Origin: Bacteroidales bacterium
Lineage (GTDB): Bacteria > Bacteroidota > Bacteroidia > Bacteroidales > F082
DNA length: 64,000 nucleotides
Direction: 5' to 3'
Assembly (NCBI GenBank): GCA_024400455.1
Contig: JAKSMU010000007.1
Span: 1 to 64,000 of the forward strand
This document shows positions 43,490 through 52,910 of the stretch, one piece after another; within the stretch, counting starts at the first letter, position 1; the number at the start of each line of letters is the position of its first letter. Made by a program: the position numbers and the translations under genes. Under the pieces are notes generated by a model. It was not told where the DNA came from, ran no database searches, and saw nothing but the letters and a program-made list of their open reading frames with translations.

Positions 43490-44731
43490 ATGAAAAGCGT
43501 TTCTTTTGCCATAGCATTTTTGTCATTGTTTTTGTTTTCTTTTAGTTTTTGTAAAGGAAAACATAATGATAATGAGTTGGTTAAACCTTCTATTTCGATA
43601 GATGTCGATAGCATTTTTACCGATTTGGGTGCCGATGCCTTGGCAAAAAAATGCAAAATGGCTGATGTTACTTTCACGAATTTGGCGAAAGCAGGAATGA
43701 ATGGCGTGGTGCTTTATGCTGAACAAGGTCAAGTGGTATACAAAAAGGCTTTTGGTTTCCGTAATCTAAATACACGTCATCTTGATTCGTTGCGTTTAGA
43801 CGACCAGTTCCAACTCTCTTCCGATTCGAAAATGTTTACGGCGGAAGCCATTATGATTCTTTATTCACAAGGCAAATTGGAATACGATGACGATGTGAGG
43901 ACTTATGTTCCGGAATTTCCTTACGAAGGCGTTACGGTTCGGCATTTGCTCAATCACCGTTCGGGATTGCCGCGTTACGATTCAATGGCTGATGAATTTT
44001 GGACCGACCGTACAAAACCTTTTTCTAACGAGGCGATGATTAAGATGCTTGCCGAGCGTAAGCCTGAAGTTTATGCTGCTCCCGATGTGACCTTTTTCTA
44101 CAACAACATCAATTATGCTTTGTTGGCTACGGTCGTCGAGCGCGTTTCGGGTCAGCATTTCGAGGATTTCATGCGTGAAAACATATTTGAACCGCTTGGC
44201 ATGAATCGTTCGTACATTTATTCGATGCGAAATGATTCGGCAGTGTCACTTTATATGGATTGTGATGTGCAGGGACACGAATTGTATCGAAGTGGTCCAG
44301 TGAGGGAGCAAAACGACTATTTGAATGGCGTGATGGGTGATAAAATCATGTTTTCGACAGTCGATGACATTTATAAGTTTATGATGGCTTTAGACTGCAA
44401 TCTGCTTTTGCCCGACAGCATTCAGTGTGAGGCGTTTAAGCCAGGTTCCGATCTTTGGAAACGTGGCGAAAACTATGGATTTGGCTGGCGGTTGAATGAA
44501 GAACATCCGGGAGTCGTTTTCCATTTTGGATGGTGGAAAGGCTTTAGGAGTGCCGTCATTCGCAACGTCGTGCAAAACCGTGTGCTTATTATTTTGGCCA
44601 ACACGACTTACAATATGCCGGGAGAGATTCTTTGGGAGTTTGTCACCGATTCCACATATTGTTTGCCTGAGTCGTCAATGAATCCTATCTATGTTCGGTA
44701 TGAATTGATGAAAGAAAACGTCCAGCAATAA
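43490..44731 (+). CDS. Beta-lactamase-fold serine hydrolase (class C/AmpH-like lipoprotein)
   Basis: 413 residues from MKSVSFAIAF; the upstream in-frame extension precedes the promoter -7 element. A signal peptide ends in FSFSFC, a probable lipobox. The SxxK motif is SDSK (in LSSDSKMF), the Tyr motif is YNN (FYNNINYALL), and the third motif is HFG (FHFGWWKGF). It could be an esterase, a peptidase on cell-wall peptides, or a DD-peptidase; antibiotic resistance is not implied. N-terminal region is periplasmic. Confidence 0.85.
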   Translation: MKSVSFAIAFLSLFLFSFSFCKGKHNDNELVKPSISIDVDSIFTDLGADALAKKCKMADVTFTNLAKAGMNGVVLYAEQGQVVYKKAFGFRNLNTRHLDSLRLDDQFQLSSDSKMFTAEAIMILYSQGKLEYDDDVRTYVPEFPYEGVTVRHLLNHRSGLPRYDSMADEFWTDRTKPFSNEAMIKMLAERKPEVYAAPDVTFFYNNINYALLATVVERVSGQHFEDFMRENIFEPLGMNRSYIYSMRNDSAVSLYMDCDVQGHELYRSGPVREQNDYLNGVMGDKIMFSTVDDIYKFMMALDCNLLLPDSIQCEAFKPGSDLWKRGENYGFGWRLNEEHPGVVFHFGWWKGFRSAVIRNVVQNRVLIILANTTYNMPGEILWEFVTDSTYCLPESSMNPIYVRYELMKENVQQ

Positions 44732-44734
44732 AAA

Positions 44735-44760
44735 AAGCCCTCCATAAAAATGGAAGGCTT
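44735..44760 (-). terminator. Terminator of rprY-like gene
   Basis: AAGCCCTCCA/TGGAAGGCTT (one mismatch) with a TAAAAA loop; the A run before it gives a U tract on the minus strand, 26 bases beyond the response regulator stop. May serve both converging genes. Confidence 0.7.
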
Positions 44761-44785
44761 ATGTGGTTGAGAGAAGAACTCCAGT

Positions 44786-45472
44786 TTAATCTTGTGTTAC
44801 TAGTTTAAAGCCAACTCCGTGAACGTTAAGCAGTTCGACTTTTGGTTCTTCCTTAAAGTATTTGCGTAGTTTTGTGATGTACACATCCATGGAACGGGCA
44901 TTTTCCTGTGTTACTTCGTTCCAAATTTTGCTAAGCGCTTCACGGCGTTCGAGCGTTTGGCCCATGTTTTCACAAAGGAGCAGCAGTAAGTCTGATTCTT
45001 TGGAAGTGAGCTTGATGTCTTTTTGGCCGTTTGCAAGCGTATGACGCGCAGCATCAAAAGTAAAGTTGCCTAGTCTGAAACTTGTAGGTGATGATGAAGA
45101 AGCAATTGAGCGATTATAGACGGCACGGATACGCATCAACAGTTCATCCATGCTGAAAGGTTTGGTGATATAATCGTCGGCACCGATTTTGAAGCCTTCT
45201 AGAATGTCTTCCTGCATTGTCTTTGCAGTGAGAAATATAATAGGAACACGAGGATTGATTTCCCTGACTTTTTTCGCAAGTGTGAAACCATCCATAATCG
45301 GCATCATAATGTCGAAAATACAAAAATCAAATTCCCCGTTCCGGAAAGTGTCATAAGCTATTTCACCGTTGACACATAGGGTTGTGGGGTAACCTTTGGC
45401 ATCTAAATATGCATTCAAAATCATACCGAGATTTTTATCATCTTCGGCAAGTAAAATATTGATTTGTGACAT
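44786..45472 (-). CDS. rprY: OmpR-family response regulator (RprY-like)
   Basis: 228 residues. Receiver domain (about 4-120): acidic pair EDD, phosphoacceptor Asp in FDIMMPIMDG, Thr in FLTAKT and Lys in TKPFS. The C-terminal winged helix (about 135-226) has LTSKESDLLLLLCENMGQTLERREAL and RSMDVYITKLRKYF. Closely resembles Bacteroides RprY; the kinase 136 bases upstream is its partner. Likely senses envelope or redox stress, as proposed for RprXY. Confidence 0.85.
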   Translation of the reverse strand: MSQINILLAEDDKNLGMILNAYLDAKGYPTTLCVNGEIAYDTFRNGEFDFCIFDIMMPIMDGFTLAKKVREINPRVPIIFLTAKTMQEDILEGFKIGADDYITKPFSMDELLMRIRAVYNRSIASSSSPTSFRLGNFTFDAARHTLANGQKDIKLTSKESDLLLLLCENMGQTLERREALSKIWNEVTQENARSMDVYITKLRKYFKEEPKVELLNVHGVGFKLVTQD

Positions 45473-45608
45473 AAGTTAAAAACCTTACAATCAGTTAAAT
45501 AAAAAATACGCGTTTCGTTTGTAAATTAAAAACGAATGCAAATTCCCTTGAAATTGGGAAACTGCATGCAAAAATATGAATTTTTTCATTCATTTTAACA
45601 TTTGACAT

Positions 45609-47012
45609 TCATTTTTTCAGCGGCAAAGTGAATATAAATGTCGAACCATGCTGAAATTCGCTTTTTACCGCGATGCTGCCTTGATGAAATTCTGCAACAT
45701 GCTTGACATAATTCAATCCTAAACCATGGCCTTTCACATCATGGAGGTTGCCGGTGTCAACACGGAAAAACTCATCGAAAATCTTGTGTTGATCTATTTT
45801 CCGTATTCCGATACCGTTGTCTTTCACATTGATGACAATTGAATTTTCGGTGTTTTCTGTGCTTATGGTGACGGTCGGATTTTTCCTGCCATATTTCAAA
45901 GCGTTGTCAATCAAGTTGGAAATAGCGTTCCCAATATGAATTTTGTCGCCAACAATCAGATCGTTTGTTGCGTTGAATTGTAAGATGATTTCTCCGCCTT
46001 TTTCTTTTGCAGCTAACTCGTGCATTTTCGTGACATTTTCAATCACTTTGTGAATGTTGATGTCTTTTGGGTTTGGGATTTTCTTGTCGCCAATGCGGAC
46101 CAGGTTCAGCACTTCCTCCACCAATTGCTTGATGCGGTCATTTTCTTCGGCAATGACATTAAGATAGGTAGAAACCATTGTTTCGTCCTTTTTGATGGAC
46201 TCGTCCTGCAAAGTTTGGCATGCCAGGCTGATAGTTGCAACCGGAGTCTTGATTTCGTGCGTCATGCTGTTAACGAAATTGGTTTTCAACTTGTCGATTT
46301 CGTCTTGTTTGCGGATGATGGATATGGTGGAAATGAAACAGAAAAGCACAACTAACAGGATGAAAATCAGGTAGAAATGGTATGAAAAATTGTGTGTCCA
46401 AAGTTTAAAGTTGACATTTGGGAAAAATAGCACTAATTCATCAAGTCGCGTTTCGCCGTTAGCTTTGAGTGCAAAAATCCTATGGCGAAAGGCCGATTTT
46501 TCCATATCGGCAATGTGTTTTTCGGAAGAAAGATAAATGAATTTGTTACTTTCTATAGAATAGATGCCAATCTCGCAAGGATGGTCGATGTTTTCTTTCT
46601 TAAGGCTGCTCCTGATGATGGAATCGATGGTGTTGACTCCCAAATCAAGATAATCGTAGTTGAAATTCAGTTCCTTGACTTGTTTGTGCATATTGATAAA
46701 GTCAATGACCGAATAGCTTTTCCACTTTTCGATTTGCAACTCGTTGGCAAATTGCACGATGACGGAAGTCGTGTCTGATGACTCAAGGTCGTCAATCAAT
46801 TCTGGTTTTTGGGCTTTTAGCAACTCGAAAGTCCTGAAATTGATGTCGGTTGCGGCACGGTGCATGGCGTTGTCGACGTTTGTCTGCAAATACGATCGTT
46901 GGTTTTTTATGTTTGCCTTTAATAAATCCAACTGACTAAAAATCAGTGCAATCCATACAATAATCATCAATGTGATGATTCCTCTTATTTTTTTTGACGT
47001 CTTGATTTTCAT
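45609..47012 (-). CDS. rprX: Sensor histidine kinase (RprX-like)
   Basis: 467 residues. Two membrane segments (about 12-28 and 212-232) flank an extracytoplasmic sensor of about 180 residues. The H box is MTHEIKTPVATISLA, the N box NLIDNALKYG, with G boxes DNGIGI and GHGLGLNYV. Pairs with the downstream RprY-like regulator. Confidence 0.88.
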   Translation of the reverse strand: MKIKTSKKIRGIITLMIIVWIALIFSQLDLLKANIKNQRSYLQTNVDNAMHRAATDINFRTFELLKAQKPELIDDLESSDTTSVIVQFANELQIEKWKSYSVIDFINMHKQVKELNFNYDYLDLGVNTIDSIIRSSLKKENIDHPCEIGIYSIESNKFIYLSSEKHIADMEKSAFRHRIFALKANGETRLDELVLFFPNVNFKLWTHNFSYHFYLIFILLVVLFCFISTISIIRKQDEIDKLKTNFVNSMTHEIKTPVATISLACQTLQDESIKKDETMVSTYLNVIAEENDRIKQLVEEVLNLVRIGDKKIPNPKDINIHKVIENVTKMHELAAKEKGGEIILQFNATNDLIVGDKIHIGNAISNLIDNALKYGRKNPTVTISTENTENSIVINVKDNGIGIRKIDQHKIFDEFFRVDTGNLHDVKGHGLGLNYVKHVAEFHQGSIAVKSEFQHGSTFIFTLPLKK

Positions 47013-47084
47013 GATTCAAAAATATGGCTTTTTCCATTAACATGGGAAAAATATCACCGAAATTCATTTTTTTTCAAAATTTTG

Positions 47085-47114
47085 TTGCGTGTAATTGGAA
47101 AATGCCTATTTTTG
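47085..47114 (+). promoter_or_regulatory. Promoter of a candidate small RNA
   Basis: TTG at 47085-47087, 19-base spacer, TATTTTTG at 47107-47114. The next gene has its own promoter, so this one probably drives a separate RNA. Confidence 0.6.
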
Positions 47115-47120
47115 CAGCGG

Positions 47121-47230
47121 TTCTTATCATAATAACCTCATGGCTGAGCAATCAGCTGTGAAATAAAAGGTTTCATAAATTTTGGTTTTTGGTTCTTGAA
47201 AATCCCGGCACCCGCTGGGATTTTCTTGTT
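47121..47230 (+). ncRNA. Candidate small RNA upstream of pgi
   Basis: About 110 bases with a promoter upstream and a strong terminator at its end. It contains a 10-bp stem (47138-47147 with 47152-47161) closed by a GCAA tetraloop. AACC (47134-47137) may pair with GGTT (47169-47172) around it. The terminator stem (47199-47209 with 47214-47224, sequence AAAATCCCGGC) is followed by a T-rich CTTGTT. No known family is recognised; a pgi leader is the other possibility. Confidence 0.5.
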
Positions 47231-47257
47231 GTAGGCAATTGGAAATTTGTATATTTG
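47229..47257 (+). promoter_or_regulatory. Promoter of pgi
   Basis: TTG at 47229-47231, 18-base spacer, TATATTTG at 47250-47257, 24 bases before the pgi ATG. Confidence 0.6.
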
Positions 47258-47281
47258 CCGCAATTATAAAACATAATCACA

Positions 47282-48616
47282 ATGAATTTAGACCTTTCTC
47301 ACCTCGAATCGTTCCTTGGAAAGGACGCGATTCTGTCGGCTGAAACTAAAATTGCAGCCACTTATAACACTATTTACAACAAGACCGGCAAAGGCAATGA
47401 TTTCCTTGGCTGGGTCAATCTGCCTTCCGATTTAGATGAAATGCTCATCAGCGATATCGAGCAGACTGCCAAAGATTTACGCGCAAAATCCGATGTTTTT
47501 GTCGTCATCGGCATTGGTGGTTCCTATCTCGGAGCCCGTGCTGTGATTGAGGCATTATCGAATCATTTTGCACCTTTGGCTGACAAAAAGCCGCTGATTG
47601 TTTATGCAGGCCACAACATGAGCGAAGATTATCTAAGCGAACTGATTGAAGTTCTCGACAAAAAGGATTATTCCTTGGCCGTGATTTCGAAATCGGGCAC
47701 GACGACCGAACCAGCTATCGCTTTCCGTATCTTGAAACAACACATTATTAATAAATATGGCGAGAAGGAAGCTGCTTCGCGCATCGTTGCCATCACCGAC
47801 AAGGCAAAAGGTGCTTTGAAACAGTTGGCCAATGTGAAAGGCTACAAGACTTATGTCGTCCCTGATGATGTGGGTGGCCGTTTTTCGGTTCTCACGCCTG
47901 TTGGTTTGTTGCCAATTGCAGTGGCTGGCATCGATATCCGCCAATTGATAAAAGGTGCAGTCGAAATGGAAAAAATGTGCAAGGCTAATCCGACCCTGAA
48001 TGGCAATCCGGTTTCGGAGTATGCCGTGGTGCGCCAGGCCTTGTATGATATGGGCAAGACCAACGAAATCATGGTCAACTATGAACCGCGTCTGGTGTAT
48101 TTTTCTGAATGGTGGAAGCAGCTGTTTGGCGAAAGCCACGGCAAGGATGGCAAGGGGATTTTCCCTGCATCGGTCACATTCTCAACGGATTTGCACTCGA
48201 TGGGTCAATATATTCAGGACGGTTTGCGCAATATTTTTGAAACGGTCATTTCGGTTGAAAACTCCAATCGCGAATTGCGCATTCCTAATGAAGCCGAGGA
48301 TTTGGATCAGCTGAATTACATTGCCGGTAAGCGCATTTCCGAAGTCAACCACAAGGCCGAATTGGGCACCATTCTTGCTCACGAAGATGGCGGTGTGCCG
48401 AACATCCGCATTGTTATTCCTGAAATTTCTGCAAAAGTACTTGGCGAGTTGATTTATTTCTTCGAGATGTCGTGCGCTTTGAGTGGCTATATGCTCGAAG
48501 TCAATCCTTTTGACCAGCCAGGCGTCGAGGCCTATAAGAAAAACATGTTCGCTTTGTTGGGTAAAAAGGGTTTTGAAGAGAAGACAGAAGCTTTAAACAA
48601 GAGGTTGGGACTGTAA
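47282..48616 (+). CDS. pgi: Glucose-6-phosphate isomerase
   Basis: 444 residues, the short bacterial type. Blocks: VIGIGGSYLGARAVIEAL, VISKSGTTTEPAIAFR, DDVGGRFSVLTPVGLLP, WWKQLFGESHGKDGKG and SALDFQ-equivalent MLEVNPFDQPGVEAYKK. Interconverts glucose 6-phosphate and fructose 6-phosphate in glycolysis. Precedes the U32 gene by 22 bases. Confidence 0.96.
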   Translation: MNLDLSHLESFLGKDAILSAETKIAATYNTIYNKTGKGNDFLGWVNLPSDLDEMLISDIEQTAKDLRAKSDVFVVIGIGGSYLGARAVIEALSNHFAPLADKKPLIVYAGHNMSEDYLSELIEVLDKKDYSLAVISKSGTTTEPAIAFRILKQHIINKYGEKEAASRIVAITDKAKGALKQLANVKGYKTYVVPDDVGGRFSVLTPVGLLPIAVAGIDIRQLIKGAVEMEKMCKANPTLNGNPVSEYAVVRQALYDMGKTNEIMVNYEPRLVYFSEWWKQLFGESHGKDGKGIFPASVTFSTDLHSMGQYIQDGLRNIFETVISVENSNRELRIPNEAEDLDQLNYIAGKRISEVNHKAELGTILAHEDGGVPNIRIVIPEISAKVLGELIYFFEMSCALSGYMLEVNPFDQPGVEAYKKNMFALLGKKGFEEKTEALNKRLGL

Positions 48617-48633
48617 GAAATTTTCTATTTTTG
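48605..48633 (+). promoter_or_regulatory. Promoter at the end of pgi, near-leaderless U32 mRNA
   Basis: TTG at 48605-48607 inside the last pgi codons, 18-base spacer, TATTTTTG at 48626-48633. The ATG at 48639 would lie at or near the start of transcription. Confidence 0.55.
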
Positions 48634-48638
48634 CAGTC

Positions 48639-49886
48639 ATGAAACGAAACATCGAAATCATGGCTCCAGTGGGCTCGTATGAAGCCCTTTCAGCCGCAAT
48701 ACAAGCCGGTGCCGGAAGTGTTTATTTCGGCATCGGCAAACTGAATATGCGTTCGCGCTCGGCGAAGAATTTCACTTTGGACGACTTGCGTCAGATTGCT
48801 GAAATTTGCAACCAGAACGGCGTAAAGAGTTATGTGACAGTCAATACGGTCATCTACGATGAGGAAATGGAAGAGATGCATCAGTTGCTCGATGCCATCA
48901 AGGCCAACGGCATTTCTGCCATCATCGCTTCTGACCAAAGCGTCATACAATATGCACGTCAGTTGGGCATTGAGGTTCATATGTCAACACAGTGCAACAT
49001 CACCAACATTGAGGCTGTGAAATACTATTCGCAGTTTGCCGATGTCATGGTGACGGCGCGCGAACTGAATGTGAATCAGGTGAAACGCATCACCGAACAG
49101 ATTGAACAGCAGCAGATTCGCGGTCCGAAAGGCGATTTGGTGCGCATTGAGGTCTTCTGTCATGGCGCTTTGTGCATGGCCATTTCGGGTAAATGCTATT
49201 TGAGCTTAGACAATTATAATTCGTCGGCTAACCGTGGTGCTTGCCTGCAGCTTTGCCGCCGTGGCTACGAAGTCCGCGACCGTGAGGAAGGTATTGAATT
49301 GGCTATCGAAAACGAATATATCATGTCGCCCAAAGACCTTTGCACACTGCCTTTCTTGGATAAGGTTTTGGATGCAGGTGTCGAAGTGCTGAAAATCGAA
49401 GGCCGTGGCCGTTCGCCGGAATATACCAAGTTGACGGTGGCGGTTTATCACGAAGCCATCAAAGCCATTGAAGAAGGCACGTTTACGCAGGAAAAAGTCG
49501 ATGCTTGGATGGAGCGTTTGCGCAGTGTCTATAACCGTGATTTTTGGGACGGCTATTATTTGGGCCGCAAGACTGGAGAATGGACGCAAGTTTATGGTTC
49601 ACAGGCTACTAAGACGAAACTTTATGTCGGCCAAATCACCAATTATTTCAGCAAACTGGGCGTTGCCGAAATCCGTATGGAGACCCACGACTTGAATGTC
49701 GGCGATGAAATCATGATTATCGGCCCAACAACAGGTGTTTATGAAGATACGATTGAAGAAATCCGCGTCGATCTGAAACCGGTTCAGCAAACCGTGAAAG
49801 GTGAGGCTTGCTCTTTGCCTGTGAAATCGTTGGTGAGAAGGGGAGATAAGGTTTATAAGATGGTTATGAACAATGCAGAACTATAA
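48639..49886 (+). CDS. Peptidase U32 family protein
   Basis: 415 residues. N-terminal TIM-barrel part with IMAPVGSYEAL, then the U32 signature EVFCHGALCMAISGKCYLS, which carries Cys ligands, with GACLQLCRRGYEV. Family members such as RlhA and TrhP make 5-hydroxycytidine or 5-hydroxyuridine in RNA and use Fe-S clusters; the name peptidase is historical. It overlaps the PHP gene start by 14 bases. Confidence 0.92.
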   Translation: MKRNIEIMAPVGSYEALSAAIQAGAGSVYFGIGKLNMRSRSAKNFTLDDLRQIAEICNQNGVKSYVTVNTVIYDEEMEEMHQLLDAIKANGISAIIASDQSVIQYARQLGIEVHMSTQCNITNIEAVKYYSQFADVMVTARELNVNQVKRITEQIEQQQIRGPKGDLVRIEVFCHGALCMAISGKCYLSLDNYNSSANRGACLQLCRRGYEVRDREEGIELAIENEYIMSPKDLCTLPFLDKVLDAGVEVLKIEGRGRSPEYTKLTVAVYHEAIKAIEEGTFTQEKVDAWMERLRSVYNRDFWDGYYLGRKTGEWTQVYGSQATKTKLYVGQITNYFSKLGVAEIRMETHDLNVGDEIMIIGPTTGVYEDTIEEIRVDLKPVQQTVKGEACSLPVKSLVRRGDKVYKMVMNNAEL

Positions 49887-50718
49887 TTTTCACACACACA
49901 GCATTTTCAGCGATGGCAAGTCGCAGCCTCGCGAAATTGTTGAAGAATCTATCCGTCAGGAATTTAGTGCCATCGGTTTTTCTGAACATAGTCCTTTGCC
50001 TTTCGATAATACCTTTTCGGTGAAGGATTACGATATGTCGAAATATGTTGCTGAAATTGCGCAACTGAGAGAGGAATTCAAGGATAAAATTGAGGTTTAT
50101 TGCGCTTTGGAGGCCGATTATATTCCCAACACTTCGGAGACTTTTTCGGTGACACAGGAAAAGCATCATCTTGATTATCTGATTGGTGGCGTTCATCTCG
50201 TGGGCCAATCCGCAAATCCTGATGAGTTGTGGTTTATCGATGGCCCGAAATGGGAAATCTACGATGAAGGCTTGCAGATGTTTTTCGATGGTGACATCCG
50301 CCGTGGCGTGCGCCGTTTCTATGAGCAGACGAATGAAATGATTGAGTATGAGCATTTTGATGTCATTGCCCATTTCGACAAAATCAAGATGCACAACCGC
50401 GACCGCTATTTCCATGAAGATGAAACCTGGTACCGCAAGCTGGCAATGGAAACTTTGGACTTGATTCGTGAAAAAGGTCTTGTGATGGAAATCAACACGC
50501 GTGGCATCTACAAGAAGCGTTACAACGGCTTTTATCCTTCGCCTTGGCTGATGAAAGAGGCTTGCGCGATGGGCGTTCCTGTCATCATTTCCGCCGATGC
50601 GCACCATTTCAGCGAGATTTCACTGGAATTTGAAGCTGCTGAAGAAGCTTTGCGGCAAGCGGGTTATCGCAGTGTCGTCAGATTTAAGGATGGGAAATGG
50701 ATTGAACATTCCATCTGA
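49873..50718 (+). CDS. PHP-domain phosphatase (histidinol-phosphatase-like)
   Basis: 281 residues. PHP metal motifs: YNFHTHSIFSDG, GFSEHSPL, ALEADYI, HFDVIAHFDKIK, and SADAHHF. These fit HisK-type histidinol-phosphatases. No other his genes are in the window, so the substrate is uncertain. ATG at 49873 overlaps the U32 stop region. Confidence 0.88.
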   Translation: MQNYNFHTHSIFSDGKSQPREIVEESIRQEFSAIGFSEHSPLPFDNTFSVKDYDMSKYVAEIAQLREEFKDKIEVYCALEADYIPNTSETFSVTQEKHHLDYLIGGVHLVGQSANPDELWFIDGPKWEIYDEGLQMFFDGDIRRGVRRFYEQTNEMIEYEHFDVIAHFDKIKMHNRDRYFHEDETWYRKLAMETLDLIREKGLVMEINTRGIYKKRYNGFYPSPWLMKEACAMGVPVIISADAHHFSEISLEFEAAEEALRQAGYRSVVRFKDGKWIEHSI

Positions 50719-50722
50719 TGTA

Positions 50723-50744
50723 GAAACGCGATTTATCGCGTCTC
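50723..50744. repeat. Palindrome GAAACGCGAT-TT-ATCGCGTCTC
   Basis: A 10-base stem with one mismatch around two bases, in the gap between convergent genes. Resembles Bacteroidetes dispersed GAGACGCGAT palindromes. Confidence 0.6.
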
Positions 50745-50755
50745 AATAATTATGA

Positions 50756-50790
50756 AAAAACGAGAGATGCAATGCACCTCTCGTTTTTGT
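50756..50790. terminator. Bidirectional terminator between PHP gene and purC
   Basis: AAAAACGAGAG pairs with CTCTCGTTTTT, with U tracts on both strands. It lies between the convergent stops at 50718 and 50812. Confidence 0.8.
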
Positions 50791-50811
50791 TTTCAACATA
50801 TTGATTATGAA

Positions 50812-51756
50812 TTATTTATTTAGGAAATTCATCACATTGTTTTCGATGCGCTTTGCTAAATCTTCCGAGTCGGCGGCCTTTTCAAATTTGTGGCCGGTCA
50901 CTTTTTCGTAGAGTTCGATGTAGCGGTCGGAAACGCTATCGACGTATTCAGGTGTCATTTCTGGCACTTGCTGGCCTTCCTTGCCTTGGAAACCGTTGGC
51001 CATCAGCCATTCGCGGACAAATTCTTTTGAAAGCTGAATCTGAGGTTCGCCTTTTGCGAAGCGTTCTTCGTATTGGTCGGCGATGAAATAGCGTGATGAG
51101 TCAGGTGTGTGGATTTCGTCCATCAGGTAGATTTGGTCGCCAATCTTGCCGAACTCATATTTTGTATCGACGAGTATAAGTCCTTGTTTTGCAGCGATTT
51201 CCGTTCCGCGTTGGAAGAGTTTGCGTGTGATGGCTTCAATCTGTTCGTAGTCGCTTTCGCTAATCAGTCCTTGGGCGATGATTTCTTCGCGTGAAATGTC
51301 TTCGTCGTGACCTTCATCAGCCTTTGTGGTAGGTGTGATGATAGGTTCGGCGAAACGCTGGTGTTCGCGCATTCCGTCAGGAATCTGTACGCCGCAGATG
51401 GTGTGCTGGCCACTCTTGTAGGTGCGCCATGAGCTGCCGGTGAGGTAACCGCGGATAATCATCTCGATTGGGAAAGGCTTGCAGAGCTTGCCCACGGTGA
51501 CCATTGGGTCGGGTGTGGCGAGTTTCCAGTTCGGCACAATGTCGGTGGTGGCATCAAGGAACATGGAAGCTATCTGATTGAGTACCTGTCCCTTGAAAGG
51601 AATGCCTTTGGGCAAAATGACATCGAAAGCGGAGATACGGTCGGTGGCAACCATAACCATATATTCGTCGTTAATGAAATAACAGTCGCGGACTTTGCCG
51701 TGATAAACCTTGGTCTGGCCAGGGAAATTGAAATCTGTTCTTGTTAATGCTTTCAT
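50812..51756 (-). CDS. purC: SAICAR synthetase
   Basis: 314 residues, the eukaryote-like long form. Blocks: [52 protein letters not shown] and [13 protein letters not shown]. Makes SAICAR from CAIR, Asp and ATP in purine synthesis. Ends beside the bidirectional terminator at 50756-50790. A 30-base gap separates its start from the phoH stop on the same strand. Confidence 0.96.
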   Translation of the reverse strand: MKALTRTDFNFPGQTKVYHGKVRDCYFINDEYMVMVATDRISAFDVILPKGIPFKGQVLNQIASMFLDATTDIVPNWKLATPDPMVTVGKLCKPFPIEMIIRGYLTGSSWRTYKSGQHTICGVQIPDGMREHQRFAEPIITPTTKADEGHDEDISREEIIAQGLISESDYEQIEAITRKLFQRGTEIAAKQGLILVDTKYEFGKIGDQIYLMDEIHTPDSSRYFIADQYEERFAKGEPQIQLSKEFVREWLMANGFQGKEGQQVPEMTPEYVDSVSDRYIELYEKVTGHKFEKAADSEDLAKRIENNVMNFLNK

Positions 51757-51786
51757 GATTGTATGTGTGAGATGTTGTTTCTTCTT

Positions 51787-52767
51787 TTAATGTGTTTGTG
51801 TGTTCTCTTCTTCGCATGTCGTGGCGTGGTGCCGTTTGTAGGCGTTCACAATGTCGGTGACGAGTTTGTGACGCACCACATCCTTTTCGTCAAGCATGAT
51901 GAAATCAATGCCTTCCACGTCTTTCAGCACTTCCATGGCTTGTGGTAAGCCGGAAGGCGTTTTTGGCGGCAGGTCGATTTGCGTGATGTCACCGGTGACA
52001 ATGAATTTGGCAGAGCGTCCCATGCGGGTGAGGAACATTTTCAGCTGGCTGCGCGTAGCGTTTTGCGCTTCGTCAAGGATGACGAAAGCATGGTCCAAAG
52101 TGCGGCCGCGCATGAAGGCCAAAGGTGCAATTTCGATGGTGTGGTCTTCGAGATAACCTTCTAGTTTTGCCGATGGAATCATGTCGCGCAAGGCATCGTA
52201 AAGCGGTTGCAAATAGGGGTCGAGCTTGTCTTTTAAATCGCCGGGAAGGAAACCTAGATGTTCATCGGCTTCGACGGCTGGGCGTGTCAAGATGATGCGT
52301 TTCACTTGGCGGGCTTTCAAGGCGCGCACGGCCAAGGCAACGGCGGTGTAGGTCTTTCCCGTTCCGGCAGGACCGATGGCAAAAATCAGGTCTTTCTTCT
52401 CCGACGACTGCACCATGCGCTTTTGGTTGGCGGTGATGGCTTTGATAGGCGTTCCGCCGCGTCCAAAGACCAAGACATCGCTATCGAAAAGCTGGCGTTG
52501 GATTTCAGTGTCGTTATTTGCAAGCATCACTTTTTCAACATCTTGCTCGCCAATCTTTCCGTTTCTTTCGAGTTGCAGCACCAACATTCCGTAGCGGCTG
52601 ATGAAATAATCAATTTCGTCTTCCTCGCCCATCACCTTCATGAAATCGCCGCGCGCAATGATTTTCAGCTTCGGGAAAAGTTCCTTTACCTTATTCAAAT
52701 ACTTGTCGTTAGGGCCGTAAAGCTCTTTTGGATCCACATTTTCTATCTGTAATATCTGTTCTGCCAT
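51787..52767 (-). CDS. PhoH family ATPase
   Basis: 326 residues from MAEQILQIENVDP at 52767; an in-frame 7-codon extension starts from a non-ATG codon. The P-loop is AIGPAGTGKTYTAVALA and Walker B-like VILDEAQNATRSQLKMFLTRMG. A KH-like N-terminal region precedes it. PhoH proteins are phosphate-stress ATPases with a proposed RNA role; function unproven. Confidence 0.93.
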   Translation of the reverse strand: MAEQILQIENVDPKELYGPNDKYLNKVKELFPKLKIIARGDFMKVMGEEDEIDYFISRYGMLVLQLERNGKIGEQDVEKVMLANNDTEIQRQLFDSDVLVFGRGGTPIKAITANQKRMVQSSEKKDLIFAIGPAGTGKTYTAVALAVRALKARQVKRIILTRPAVEADEHLGFLPGDLKDKLDPYLQPLYDALRDMIPSAKLEGYLEDHTIEIAPLAFMRGRTLDHAFVILDEAQNATRSQLKMFLTRMGRSAKFIVTGDITQIDLPPKTPSGLPQAMEVLKDVEGIDFIMLDEKDVVRHKLVTDIVNAYKRHHATTCEEENTQTH

Positions 52768-52910
52768 GAGTGGAATTATTTTGCGCAAATATACAACAGA
52801 TTTATCCCTTTTTTGGTTTTTTTTACATAAAATTCAAAAAAACAATTATTTTGTCTTACTTATTCACAATAAATGATATACTTTTGCGAATTGGAAAACT
52901 AATATGTACA

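Noticed and set aside
47121..47230. Known riboswitch before pgi
   Set aside because: No match to any riboswitch core that I recognise; the terminator and separate pgi promoter favour a stand-alone RNA.
49864..50607. 247-residue minus-strand frame opposite the PHP gene
   Set aside because: Antisense of a gene with intact PHP metal motifs.
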